This document shows, piece after piece, positions 34,928 through 42,588 of a stretch of 63,144 bases of DNA (positions within the stretch are counted from its first letter, which is position 1; each line of letters starts with the position of its first letter). A program made the translations under genes and the position numbers. The notes beneath the pieces are model-generated. The model was given only the letters and a program-made list of their open reading frames with translations, did no database searches and was not told the DNA's origin. Source of the stretch: Bacillota bacterium (GTDB lineage Bacteria; Bacillota; Clostridia; Christensenellales; JAEXRW01); assembly GCA_023454175.1 (NCBI GenBank), contig JAEXRW010000001.1, positions 1 to 63,144 of the forward strand. The letters run 5' to 3'.

Positions 34928-34956
34928 AGACCGGTCGGAAAGCCCGGTTCTTTTTA
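34928..34956 (+). terminator. Right terminator hairpin of gene D (target duplication, right copy)
   Basis: CCGGTC, GGAAA, GCCCGG, then TTCTTTTT. It repeats 34728-34750 exactly 200 bp away with a single G-to-T change that mispairs the stem. Confidence 0.75.
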
Positions 34957-34995
34957 TCATTTATGAAAATATGCATCTCTTCGTTGCGTACCTGT

Positions 34996-35023
34996 AACCA
35001 TCTGCAGCGCCGCAAATATTATA
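34996..35023 (+). promoter_or_regulatory. Sigma-K-like promoter, array genes E-F-G
   Basis: AACC, 15 bp, AATATTATA. The -10 ends 33 bp before the ATG. No such block precedes genes F or G, so E-F-G are probably one operon. Confidence 0.65.
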
Positions 35024-35056
35024 TGTATTGGGATACTTGTAGCAGGGGTGAATGAA

Positions 35057-35614
35057 ATGAACAGGATACTGGCGATAGTGATCGCATGCATATTCTTTGT
35101 GGCGGCGGCGCTCCTTGCAGGGAGCATATCCGGTACGTTTGCGCCGGAACCGGCCGGCTCGCCCACGCCGGCGCTCACGCCTGCAGCGGTCCCGCTGGCC
35201 CGCGGGACGGGCGTGAATACGGAGTCGCCCACTGTGGACATGGATGCGGCAGTGCCGTTTACCGCCACGGAAGACCTGCAAAACATCACGTTTATAGCGC
35301 CGGACATATTGTGCATCGACGAGGCGTGGGGCGGGACGTACACGGTGGCCTTTGAGGTGGGCCTCGCAAACCCGACGGGGTTTGAATTGACCGAAGCATT
35401 TGCCGTGGAAGTAAACGGTGAAATAGTGCCCGGGACGGCAGCTGTTATCAACATACCGGACGAAGTGCCTGTGACGCTGCGCAGCAGCACGCAGCTCACC
35501 ATCCCCGGCGGCATGGCGGTGCGGCTGGTGAATGTGGGGTTGAATCAGGCCTTTCTGACCAATGCGTCGGCGGGAAGGAGCGCGGTGCTGCGGCTCACGC
35601 GGACCGGGGACTGA
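35057..35614 (+). CDS. BclA-C-like jelly-roll protein, array gene E
   Basis: A 185-residue paralogue: membrane segment (about 5-23, near identical to genes F and G), short Pro/Thr linker (about 30-45), then the domain with TESPTVDMDAAVPF, NITFIAPDIL, WGGTYTVAFEV, EVNGEIVPGT, VRLVNVG and LRLTRTG. The ATG at 35057 is chosen over an in-frame GTG 9 bases earlier that lies in the ribosome site. Confidence 0.8.
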   Translation: MNRILAIVIACIFFVAAALLAGSISGTFAPEPAGSPTPALTPAAVPLARGTGVNTESPTVDMDAAVPFTATEDLQNITFIAPDILCIDEAWGGTYTVAFEVGLANPTGFELTEAFAVEVNGEIVPGTAAVINIPDEVPVTLRSSTQLTIPGGMAVRLVNVGLNQAFLTNASAGRSAVLRLTRTGD

Positions 35615-35658
35615 TCCCCCCTGCAGCGGGGATTGCCTGTATACCGAGGTGAAAAGAT

Positions 35659-36267
35659 ATGAACAGAATATTGGCGATAGCCGTGGCTTGCGTATTTATC
35701 GCGGCCGTGGTGCTCCTGGCAGGGGGCATACCGGGGACGTTTTCACCGGAGCCGACCCTCACGCCCACGCCTGCGCCCACGCCCACGCCTGCGCCCACAC
35801 CCACGCCGACCCCCACGCCCACGGCCCGCGGGACGGCAGTGTACACAGATTCCATGGTCATCCCCGCCGGGTATCCAGTGCCTTTCACCGGGGCGCAGGA
35901 CATGGAAAATATCACATTGGAAAGACCCTTCACACTGCGCATCGGTGATGGCTGGGGAGGGATGTACACGGCAAGCTATGAGGTGCGTGTGACCAATACG
36001 CAGTTGACAGACGTGGACATCGGCTTTGGTGTACAAGTGGACGGTGCAGCGGAAGGCAGCACGGAAACGTTTGCCACCATACATCCCGGAGAGACCGTGA
36101 CGCTGGGCAAGAGCACAGAGATATACATCCCCTCCAACGCTGATGTGCGGTTGGTAAATGTGAGCGTATTTGATACGGCCGAGCTGACCAACACTTTGCC
36201 TTTTGGGAGGAGTGCGGTGCTGAGGCTGGAGCGGACGGGTGAAGTACAGACGCCGCCGCCCCAATAG
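35659..36267 (+). CDS. BclA-C-like jelly-roll protein with Thr-Pro linker, array gene F
   Basis: A 202-residue paralogue, 44 bp after gene E, with a GAGGTGA ribosome site but no promoter of its own. A membrane segment (about 4-24) leads into a linker of about 25 residues made of TPTPAP-type repeats, then the jelly-roll domain (YPVPFTGA, NITLERPFTLRIG, WGGMYTASYEV, VRLVNVS, LRLERTG) and a short Pro tail. The linker is typical of wall- or coat-spanning stalks. Confidence 0.8.
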   Translation: MNRILAIAVACVFIAAVVLLAGGIPGTFSPEPTLTPTPAPTPTPAPTPTPTPTPTARGTAVYTDSMVIPAGYPVPFTGAQDMENITLERPFTLRIGDGWGGMYTASYEVRVTNTQLTDVDIGFGVQVDGAAEGSTETFATIHPGETVTLGKSTEIYIPSNADVRLVNVSVFDTAELTNTLPFGRSAVLRLERTGEVQTPPPQ

Positions 36268-36298
36268 GATTTTATACGTTAAGAAGAGGTGACATATA

Positions 36299-36898
36299 AT
36301 GAACCGGATATTGGCGATCATCATCGCATGCGTATTTTTCGCGGCCGCGGTGCTCCTGGCGGGGGGCATACCGGGGACGTTTGGACCCGTTGGCCCCACT
36401 GTAACGCCCGCGCCCACACCCACGCCCTCGCCCACGCCGACTCCCACGCCCCCTCCCCCTCCGGCGCCTGCCTCGGGGATCATCTGGAATACGGATGCGT
36501 TGGTGGTGGGTGCAGGGCAGGCTGTGCCTTTCAGTACAGGGGTGGACCTGGTAAATGCCGCGCTCCCCGTGCCGTACACACTGGTACTGGGCCCTGGCAG
36601 CGGCGGGAACTATTCGGTGTATTACAACGTATATCTGAGGAACACTACGGGCGCCACCGTGACGGATACTTTTGCCGTCTGCGTGAACGGCGTGAAGATG
36701 CCCGAAACGGAAGCCGGCGTCACGGTGCCCTCGGATGGGAATTGGTACTACCTGTCCAAAAGCGCCGAGGTCTATCTCCCGTCAGGAGGGATGGTGCAGC
36801 TGGTGAATACCGGGGTTGCGGCGGCCGAATGCACCAATAACCAGGGATGGCACAGCTTCCCGAGCGTGAGGATGGATATAACGTACGCCGGGGATTAG
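36299..36898 (+). CDS. BclA-C-like jelly-roll protein, array gene G
   Basis: A 199-residue paralogue, last of the array, 31 bp after gene F. Its N-terminal membrane segment is almost identical to that of F (RILAI, VFFAAAVLLAGGIPGTF). A Thr/Pro linker follows, then a divergent jelly-roll domain (GQAVPF, VLGPGSGGNYSVYYNVYLRNTTG, CVNGVK, VQLVNTG). No clear terminator follows. Confidence 0.78.
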   Translation: MNRILAIIIACVFFAAAVLLAGGIPGTFGPVGPTVTPAPTPTPSPTPTPTPPPPPAPASGIIWNTDALVVGAGQAVPFSTGVDLVNAALPVPYTLVLGPGSGGNYSVYYNVYLRNTTGATVTDTFAVCVNGVKMPETEAGVTVPSDGNWYYLSKSAEVYLPSGGMVQLVNTGVAAAECTNNQGWHSFPSVRMDITYAGD

Positions 36899-37031
36899 GT
36901 GCAGGCTGGAATCAACGCAAGGGGATGTTACGCCGCTACTGTGGCGGGCACACAAGCGGGACAAGCAGTGGAGGGAAGGGATGGGCAAACGAAGTTATGG
37001 GGAAAGCTAATATGAGAAAACAAATTAACAC

Positions 37032-38495
37032 TCAGGTCAGAACTTTTTTTAGTGCTTTCCTAAACGATGTAAAGTCGACTTCATTCATTATATCTTCACA
37101 AAATCGTGAAATAAATATTTCTTCAGATATTTTGCGTTTCTCCAAATTCTTTTTTAATACAAAGTATAATTTCTTGTCAGGTTCTTTATATGTTACAGGG
37201 TATCGTTTATTAAAATCACTAATAAGCGATTCCAAAGAGTCAATGGCGAAATATTTATCATTTAACAATTTTTTTATCTTGATATTTGGATTTTCTATTA
37301 ATACATTATATATAAATTTTTCTACACTTTGAATAGGTAAAAACAGCTTCTTTAATGTATCAAATTCTGTTCCAACAAGATGCTGAATGTCTCCATCTAG
37401 TATACTAATAATCTCCCTCCCCACGCCTATAACATTATTTTCCAATAACTCTTTCTGCAGCTTAAGCACATTTGACCAACCACCCGCAGGAACAACATGT
37501 ACAAGTTTACTAATAGTTAGATGATCTTGAAACAATATTTTCTCAACAACACATTTAGCTAAAAAGTCTTCAACAAGAAGCAAATAATCAAAACCATCGT
37601 GTTTATATACATCCCGAATGACATAACTAGGGTAGCAAGGAGTATTTATTGAAATTATTCCATTTGTATTTTCAACCAAATGCAACATATTAGGAGGTAT
37701 TTTCCTTATCACTTCTGGTGAGTGAGTAGTCAAGATTACAACTAATGATTCGGAATTCTCAACCAAGTCATTAAGAAGATCTAATAATCTACTGACTGCT
37801 ATAGGATGTAACGCAAGTTCAATTTCATCTATAAGCATAAGTATAGTTTTTTCTTTGGGTAAAGAGCGTCTAATTATAGCGTTATTTATAAAATGTAAAA
37901 GTGATATAAGCATGCATTCCCCAGAGCTCATTCTATATTGACTTATTAATTTATCATTACATATATTGAAATAAGGTAAATTCTTTAATCCCAAACTAAA
38001 TGCAATTGATGTTCTCTTAATTCTCTTAAGCTTTTGATAGTAAGAATAATCACCATGGAGGATATAACTAAGTTGACTCTTAACATATTCGTCAGCATTA
38101 GAAATATCATTAGAAGATATTTTCCCTTGTGCAACTAGTTCATCTACAATAGTAGAATCTCTAAACCTGGTACCATAGAATAAACTACCTTCATACATAC
38201 CCTCTATTCGTACTTGTGATGGCAAAGTATTTATTACCCATTTATTCTTTTTTACACACCATATGTCCTTGTCTCCATTTTTTTCTAACTCTACAAAAGA
38301 AGTTTGATCAAAATCTTCGTCTCGTAATAAGCTTAAAGCATGTAATGTTACGGACTGAGCAAGTGCTAATAATATGCTACTCTTACCAGAACCATTACTA
38401 CCAACAAAAGCATATACACCTTTTTCAAGAGGGATATCAACTTCTGCATGTTTAATATTTTTTATATTGTTGATTCTTAACTTCATTTGTTTCAT
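37032..38495 (-). CDS. OLD-like AAA ATPase with putative TOPRIM-like C-terminus
   Basis: A 487-residue SMC/OLD-type ATPase: Walker A GSNGSGKSS (32-40), ABC signature MSSGECMLISLL, Walker B TILMLIDEIELALHP and H-loop LTTHSPEV. After it, LLLVEDFLAKCVVEKIL and SILDGDIQ resemble the first acidic motifs of a TOPRIM nuclease. Such proteins are often phage defence effectors (OLD, Gabija GajA). The gene is strongly AT-rich against its GC-rich surroundings and stands alone, with no adjacent helicase or methylase. GGAGGG supports the ATG at 38495. Confidence 0.8.
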   Translation of the reverse strand: MKQMKLRINNIKNIKHAEVDIPLEKGVYAFVGSNGSGKSSILLALAQSVTLHALSLLRDEDFDQTSFVELEKNGDKDIWCVKKNKWVINTLPSQVRIEGMYEGSLFYGTRFRDSTIVDELVAQGKISSNDISNADEYVKSQLSYILHGDYSYYQKLKRIKRTSIAFSLGLKNLPYFNICNDKLISQYRMSSGECMLISLLHFINNAIIRRSLPKEKTILMLIDEIELALHPIAVSRLLDLLNDLVENSESLVVILTTHSPEVIRKIPPNMLHLVENTNGIISINTPCYPSYVIRDVYKHDGFDYLLLVEDFLAKCVVEKILFQDHLTISKLVHVVPAGGWSNVLKLQKELLENNVIGVGREIISILDGDIQHLVGTEFDTLKKLFLPIQSVEKFIYNVLIENPNIKIKKLLNDKYFAIDSLESLISDFNKRYPVTYKEPDKKLYFVLKKNLEKRKISEEIFISRFCEDIMNEVDFTSFRKALKKVLT

Positions 38496-38596
38496 TTTGT
38501 TACCCTCCAATAGTAATGGTCTCTTATACTATAATGTTACATCGTTTTCCATTATTAATCAATATTATCACAATAGATTCCGTCAATATTTGGCTA

Positions 38597-38624
38597 TTGC
38601 ATCATAATATGCTGATGCTATAAT
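38597..38624 (+). promoter_or_regulatory. Promoter of luxE-luxC
   Basis: TTGCAT, 16 bp, TATAAT, 24 bp before the start codon, with GAGGTG between. Confidence 0.65.
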
Positions 38625-38648
38625 AATCCAAAGGCGAGGTGTTGCCCC

Positions 38649-39785
38649 ATGCCCACCGCTCGTGAGCGTCTTTTTGCATACCGGCAAATCTATGACCTGG
38701 CGGGTACGGATGCGCTCTTTACCCAGGCCGTCCGGGAAAATCTTGCCCATCACATCGCGGGGTGCTCCTTCTACCGGGACCTGCTTGCGTCGCGGGGGTT
38801 TGATCCCGCCAGCCTGCAGACGGCGGCGGACTGCGCGCGCATCCCCGTGGTGCCCGCGTCCTTTTTCAAATACCACACGGCCGTGAGCCTGCCCATGGGG
38901 GATATGGCGGTGCACGCCACCTCCTCCGGCACGCAGGGGCAGAAAAGCCAGATGTGGTTTGACCAGCAGAGCATCGATGACGGCATCCGGATGGTCACGA
39001 GCGTGGTGAAGCATTACCGTTTCTTTTCCCTGCAGCCCACCAATTACCTCATGCTGGGCTACCAGCCCGCCCCCGGCAACGAAACGGGCGCCATCTCCAC
39101 GGCCATGGGGATGACGCGCTTCGCGCCTTTTGCATTGCACCGGGAGTTCGCGCTGAAGCACACTGCGCACGGCTACGAGGTGAATCGGTTCGGCGTATTG
39201 GAGGCCGTCCGGCGGTACGCGAGGCAGGGCTGGCCGGTGCGCATGATCGGTTTCCCCTATTACCTGTACCTGTTGCTCCAGACGATGAAGGAAGAAGGCA
39301 TGAAGCCCCTGAAACTGAATAAACGCAGCTACGTCCTGCTGGGTGGGGGCTGGAAGCAGTTTGATGATACCGCTATCGATAAGCTCGAGCTGTACGCCAT
39401 GGCGGAGGAGATGCTCGGCATCCCGCAGCAGAATTGCCGGGACTTTTTCGCGGCGGTGGAGCACAGTGTCGCGTACGTGGAGTGCGCCCACCACCATTTG
39501 CACGTGCCCGTCTGGGGGCGCGTCTTCATCCGGGATGTGCGCACGCTTCAGCCGCTGGGGTTCGATAAACCCGGTTTTCTCAGCTTCGTCACCCCGCTGG
39601 TGCGCTCCGCCCCCATTACCAGCGTCATGATGGGGGATCTTGCGGTATTGCGGGACGGGAGCGGCTGCCCCTGCGGCGCGGGGAGCCCGTATTTCGAGGT
39701 GCTCGGCCGTGCCGGCACGAGTAAAATGCGCTCCTGCGCGGTCGCGGCGTCCGAATTCACCGCGGGAGGTGGCCGGCATGGCTGA
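38649..39785 (+). CDS. luxE: LuxE-type acyl-protein synthetase
   Basis: A 378-residue ATP-dependent enzyme of the LuxE/PaaK adenylating group that activates a fatty acid and carries the acyl group for reduction. It has the expected start (a YRDLLASRGFDP-like region), a Ser/Thr/Gly-rich phosphate loop (HATSSGTQGQKS) near 97-108, and the C-terminal GDLAVLRDGSGCPCGAGSPYFEVLGR signature. It overlaps luxC by 8 bases, implying a complex as in luminous bacteria, although no luciferase is present. Confidence 0.88.
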   Translation: MPTARERLFAYRQIYDLAGTDALFTQAVRENLAHHIAGCSFYRDLLASRGFDPASLQTAADCARIPVVPASFFKYHTAVSLPMGDMAVHATSSGTQGQKSQMWFDQQSIDDGIRMVTSVVKHYRFFSLQPTNYLMLGYQPAPGNETGAISTAMGMTRFAPFALHREFALKHTAHGYEVNRFGVLEAVRRYARQGWPVRMIGFPYYLYLLLQTMKEEGMKPLKLNKRSYVLLGGGWKQFDDTAIDKLELYAMAEEMLGIPQQNCRDFFAAVEHSVAYVECAHHHLHVPVWGRVFIRDVRTLQPLGFDKPGFLSFVTPLVRSAPITSVMMGDLAVLRDGSGCPCGAGSPYFEVLGRAGTSKMRSCAVAASEFTAGGGRHG

Positions 39786-41082
39786 TGTTGCGGGAAACCA
39801 CCTGGTGCGCGGCGTACGCGTAACGGACAGGGAGGCGCGGGCGTCCCTTGAAACGCTTCCGGAGATGTTAGCGCAGGATCTGGCGGCGCGGGACATATCG
39901 CCGGAGCTGGTCATCTCCGCGTGCGAAAGGCTGGCCATGTCGCTGGACCGGGACGCCATTACGGCGGCGCTCGCTATGTCCGGCATGGACGTTGGGCGCG
40001 CGCGGGCGCTCATTGAGGAAACGTTGGTTGACTTGAGCCGGGAGGCGCTGTATAGGAAGCTGGAGAGGGAGCTGGGAAAAGACCCTTTTGAAGAGGATGA
40101 AGCGGAGCCGGGGGTCTGGGAGCGGTACGAGCCGCTCGGGGTGCTTTTGCATATCGCCGCGGGGAACGCGGCGGGCCTGCCCGCGGTCAGCGTGCTGGAG
40201 GGCCTGCTCGCCGGCAATATCAACCTGCTGAAGCTTCCGGGGAGCGACGGCGGGCTCTCGGTGGCCCTGCTGTCCATGCTCATCGACATCGAACCGAAAC
40301 TGGCCCCGTACATCTACGTATATGATTTCCCGTCCACGGATGTGGAGTCTATCAAAGCTTTACTAACCGTGTCCGACGGTGTGGCGGTGTGGGGCGGAGA
40401 CTTCGCCGTATCCGGCATACGGGCTCTCGCCCCGCCGGGGGTTCAGCTCATCGAGTGGGGGCACCGGCTCAGCTTCGGGTACGTCACCGTGCGGGGGGAA
40501 ACGGCGGATGCGCTGCATGGTCTTGCGCGGGATATCTGCGCCACAGAGCAGCTGCTGTGCAGCTCACCCCAGTGCGTCTATTTCGAATCGGAGGACCGGG
40601 AGGCGCTGGCGGCGTTTGGGAAGCGGTTCGCGTCCGCGCTGGCGGAGGTATCCCCGGATTATGCCTATTCCCCGAAGGATATCCATGTGCAGGCGGAGAT
40701 CACCGCCACGCTGGAGCTGGCGCGGATGGAAGAGGTGCTGGGGGAAAAAGCCGTCATTGCCGACCCGGGATATGGATGGAACGTAATAATAGATTATAAA
40801 GATAACGGCATAAGACCCTCCCCCATGTACCGGAATGTGTGGGTGAAGGGCATCGCGCGGGACAATATCCTGCCCGTGCTCCGGCCGCAGAAGGGGTACA
40901 TGCAGACGGCGGGGCTCGCTTGTGCGGAGGATGAGCTTGCGGATATCACCGCGCGGCTGTTTAAGGCCGGGGTGCACCGGGTGACGGCGTGCGGGGGGAT
41001 GGGCGGCAGCTACACCGGGGAGCCGCATGACGGGCAGTACGCGCTGCGCCGGTACACGCGCAGGGTGAATGTACACAGGTGA
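39778..41082 (+). CDS. luxC: LuxC-type acyl-CoA/acyl-protein reductase
   Basis: A 434-residue NADPH-dependent reductase of the aldehyde dehydrogenase superfamily that reduces the activated acyl group to an aldehyde. It shows PLGVLLHIAAGNAAGLPAVS (nucleotide-binding region) and the probable catalytic Cys in TEQLLCSSPQCVYFE. GGGAGGTGG precedes the ATG, which overlaps the luxE stop region. The product is probably a long-chain aldehyde; its use here is unknown. Confidence 0.9.
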   Translation: MADVAGNHLVRGVRVTDREARASLETLPEMLAQDLAARDISPELVISACERLAMSLDRDAITAALAMSGMDVGRARALIEETLVDLSREALYRKLERELGKDPFEEDEAEPGVWERYEPLGVLLHIAAGNAAGLPAVSVLEGLLAGNINLLKLPGSDGGLSVALLSMLIDIEPKLAPYIYVYDFPSTDVESIKALLTVSDGVAVWGGDFAVSGIRALAPPGVQLIEWGHRLSFGYVTVRGETADALHGLARDICATEQLLCSSPQCVYFESEDREALAAFGKRFASALAEVSPDYAYSPKDIHVQAEITATLELARMEEVLGEKAVIADPGYGWNVIIDYKDNGIRPSPMYRNVWVKGIARDNILPVLRPQKGYMQTAGLACAEDELADITARLFKAGVHRVTACGGMGGSYTGEPHDGQYALRRYTRRVNVHR

Positions 41083-41111
41083 TTGACGGCGTCACCGGAA
41101 TGGTGTAATAT
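41083..41111 (+). promoter_or_regulatory. Promoter of the phzF-like gene
   Basis: TTGACG, 17 bp, TAATAT, starting at the base after the luxC stop. Confidence 0.6.
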
Positions 41112-41143
41112 GCATCAAACGGTAATTTCAGGGGGTATGGAAG

Positions 41144-41935
41144 ATGAAGATATACCAGGTGGATGCTTTCACGGACAAGCCTTTTGCGGGGAACCCCGCG
41201 GGCGTGTGCATCACCGAGGAGGAGCTTCCCGAAAAGCTGATGCAGGATATCGCGCTGGAGATGAACCTCTCCGAGACAGCGTTCCCGGTGAAGCGGCCGG
41301 ATGGGACGTATTCCCTTCGCTGGTTCACCCCCGCTGCGGAAGTGGACCTCTGCGGGCACGCCACCCTCGCCACGGCGCACATCCTCTACCAGCAGGGCTG
41401 TTTGAAGCAGTTCGAGGACGTCTCCTTTGATACCAAGAGCGGAAAGCTGTATGCCGCGAAGATCAAGGATCGGATCATGCTGAATTTCCCCGCCAAGCTC
41501 GCGGAGCCCATCCCCGCTCCGGAGGGTATGGAGCAGGCGCTGGGATGCCGGGCCGTCTTCTGCGGGCAAAATAAGATGGACGTGCTGGTGGAAGTGGAAG
41601 ACGAGGACACGGTGCGCGCATTGAACCCCGATATCACGCTGCTTTCCAGGCTCCCGGCGCGGGGCGTCATCGTCACGGCCCGGGGAAACGCAAGCAGCGG
41701 ATATGATTTCGTATCCCGCTTCTTCGCGCCCAATGTCGGCATCGCGGAGGACCCCGTCACAGGTTCGGCCCACTGCGCCCTGACCCCGTACTGGGCCAAA
41801 AAGCTGGGCAAGGACGAGCTGCTGGCGTACCAGGCATCCCGGCGCGGCGGGGAGCTGCTGGTGCGCCTGCGCGGAGACCGGGTGGAGCTGCTCGGCCACG
41901 CGGTAACGGTAATGGTATGTGATATGAAGGTATGA
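41144..41935 (+). CDS. PhzF-family isomerase/epimerase-like protein
   Basis: A 263-residue protein with the diaminopimelate-epimerase-like fold. It shows the N-terminal YQVDAFTDKPFAGNPAGV signature, the catalytic glutamate in NLSETAFP and the C-terminal EDPVTGSAHCALTPYW repeat signature. No other phenazine gene is nearby, so a housekeeping isomerase role is more likely than phenazine synthesis. Confidence 0.92.
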   Translation: MKIYQVDAFTDKPFAGNPAGVCITEEELPEKLMQDIALEMNLSETAFPVKRPDGTYSLRWFTPAAEVDLCGHATLATAHILYQQGCLKQFEDVSFDTKSGKLYAAKIKDRIMLNFPAKLAEPIPAPEGMEQALGCRAVFCGQNKMDVLVEVEDEDTVRALNPDITLLSRLPARGVIVTARGNASSGYDFVSRFFAPNVGIAEDPVTGSAHCALTPYWAKKLGKDELLAYQASRRGGELLVRLRGDRVELLGHAVTVMVCDMKV

Positions 41936-42396
41936 AAGAACAGATAATAAACGTTCAATACGCCATCGATGGGAAAATGGAAGTCATCCCGACAAAGATG
42001 GTATATGAAAAATCCAATGATCCAAACAAGGAAAGCAAGATACGCATTCATTTTGAATTGGAATACAAAAATATCGAACTATCGTCCGCTCCGCATGACG
42101 TTATGGAGTTTGCCATAATATCCCTACAAAAGGCACTGCCGGAGGACATAAATATCGCCTGTTGCCAGTCTTGTATGCACGGGAACTTCTGCCCGTTCGG
42201 AGATCAGGAAAACGAGGCATTCTGTTTGAAGCATTTGAAACCCAAAAACGCCAGAGACATTGTTGCTTTCTTTGACGACTACGATTATATAAGATTTAGA
42301 AAGAAGCTGCTGGATTATTGCAGTGAGTACAGGCCAATCGATGAGCAGGAATGCTACACGTATAACAGCTGGAGCTACTGGCTTGCCAATAAGTGA
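41932..42396 (+). CDS. Conserved Cys-rich protein of unknown function
   Basis: A 154-residue protein whose ATG overlaps the phzF stop (ATGA). The centre holds a Cys cluster (CCQSCMHGNFCPFG, then FCLKH) that could bind a metal, followed by a Tyr/Asp-rich segment. It is clearly lower in GC than the phzF gene, which suggests separate acquisition. I recognise no named family with confidence. Confidence 0.75.
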   Translation: MKEQIINVQYAIDGKMEVIPTKMVYEKSNDPNKESKIRIHFELEYKNIELSSAPHDVMEFAIISLQKALPEDINIACCQSCMHGNFCPFGDQENEAFCLKHLKPKNARDIVAFFDDYDYIRFRKKLLDYCSEYRPIDEQECYTYNSWSYWLANK

Positions 42397-42483
42397 AAGG
42401 ATAGCGAACCAACCGAAACCCATTTGATACCAAGCGAAAGCCCTAATGGGCTTTAGACTCAATAATGTCTAATGCCTTGAAGT

Positions 42484-42548
42484 AAAAGCCCAATGCGGGC
42501 TTTTGCCGTTTCCAGGCAAAAAGAAAAGCCTTTTTAGGCTTTTCTTTT
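42484..42548. terminator. Two adjacent terminators between convergent genes
   Basis: The first hairpin, AAAAGCCC-AATGC-GGGCTTTT (42484-42504), suits the plus-strand gene. The second, AAGAAAAGCC with GGCTTTTCTT (42521-42546), has A and T runs on both sides and suits both strands. Confidence 0.82.
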
Positions 42549-42588
42549 CTGAGATGTATATTGGATGGCCGGATTCCGGCTTTGTTCC

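Noticed and set aside
31103..35029. The CTGTAAC blocks as ECF (sigma-X-like TGTAAC) promoters driven by one of the two ECF factors here
   Set aside because: The -35 fits, but at 17 bp there is no CGAC/CGTC-type -10, while mACm with 15 bp to CATANNNTA fits all five. Not fully excluded.
36962..37017. Tiny ORF MGKRSYGES with a GGAGGGAAGG site
   Set aside because: Nine codons only and no conservation evidence; too weak to call.
41144..41935. Phenazine biosynthesis locus
   Set aside because: Only a PhzF-like isomerase is present; no phzA-E or phzG gene lies nearby.
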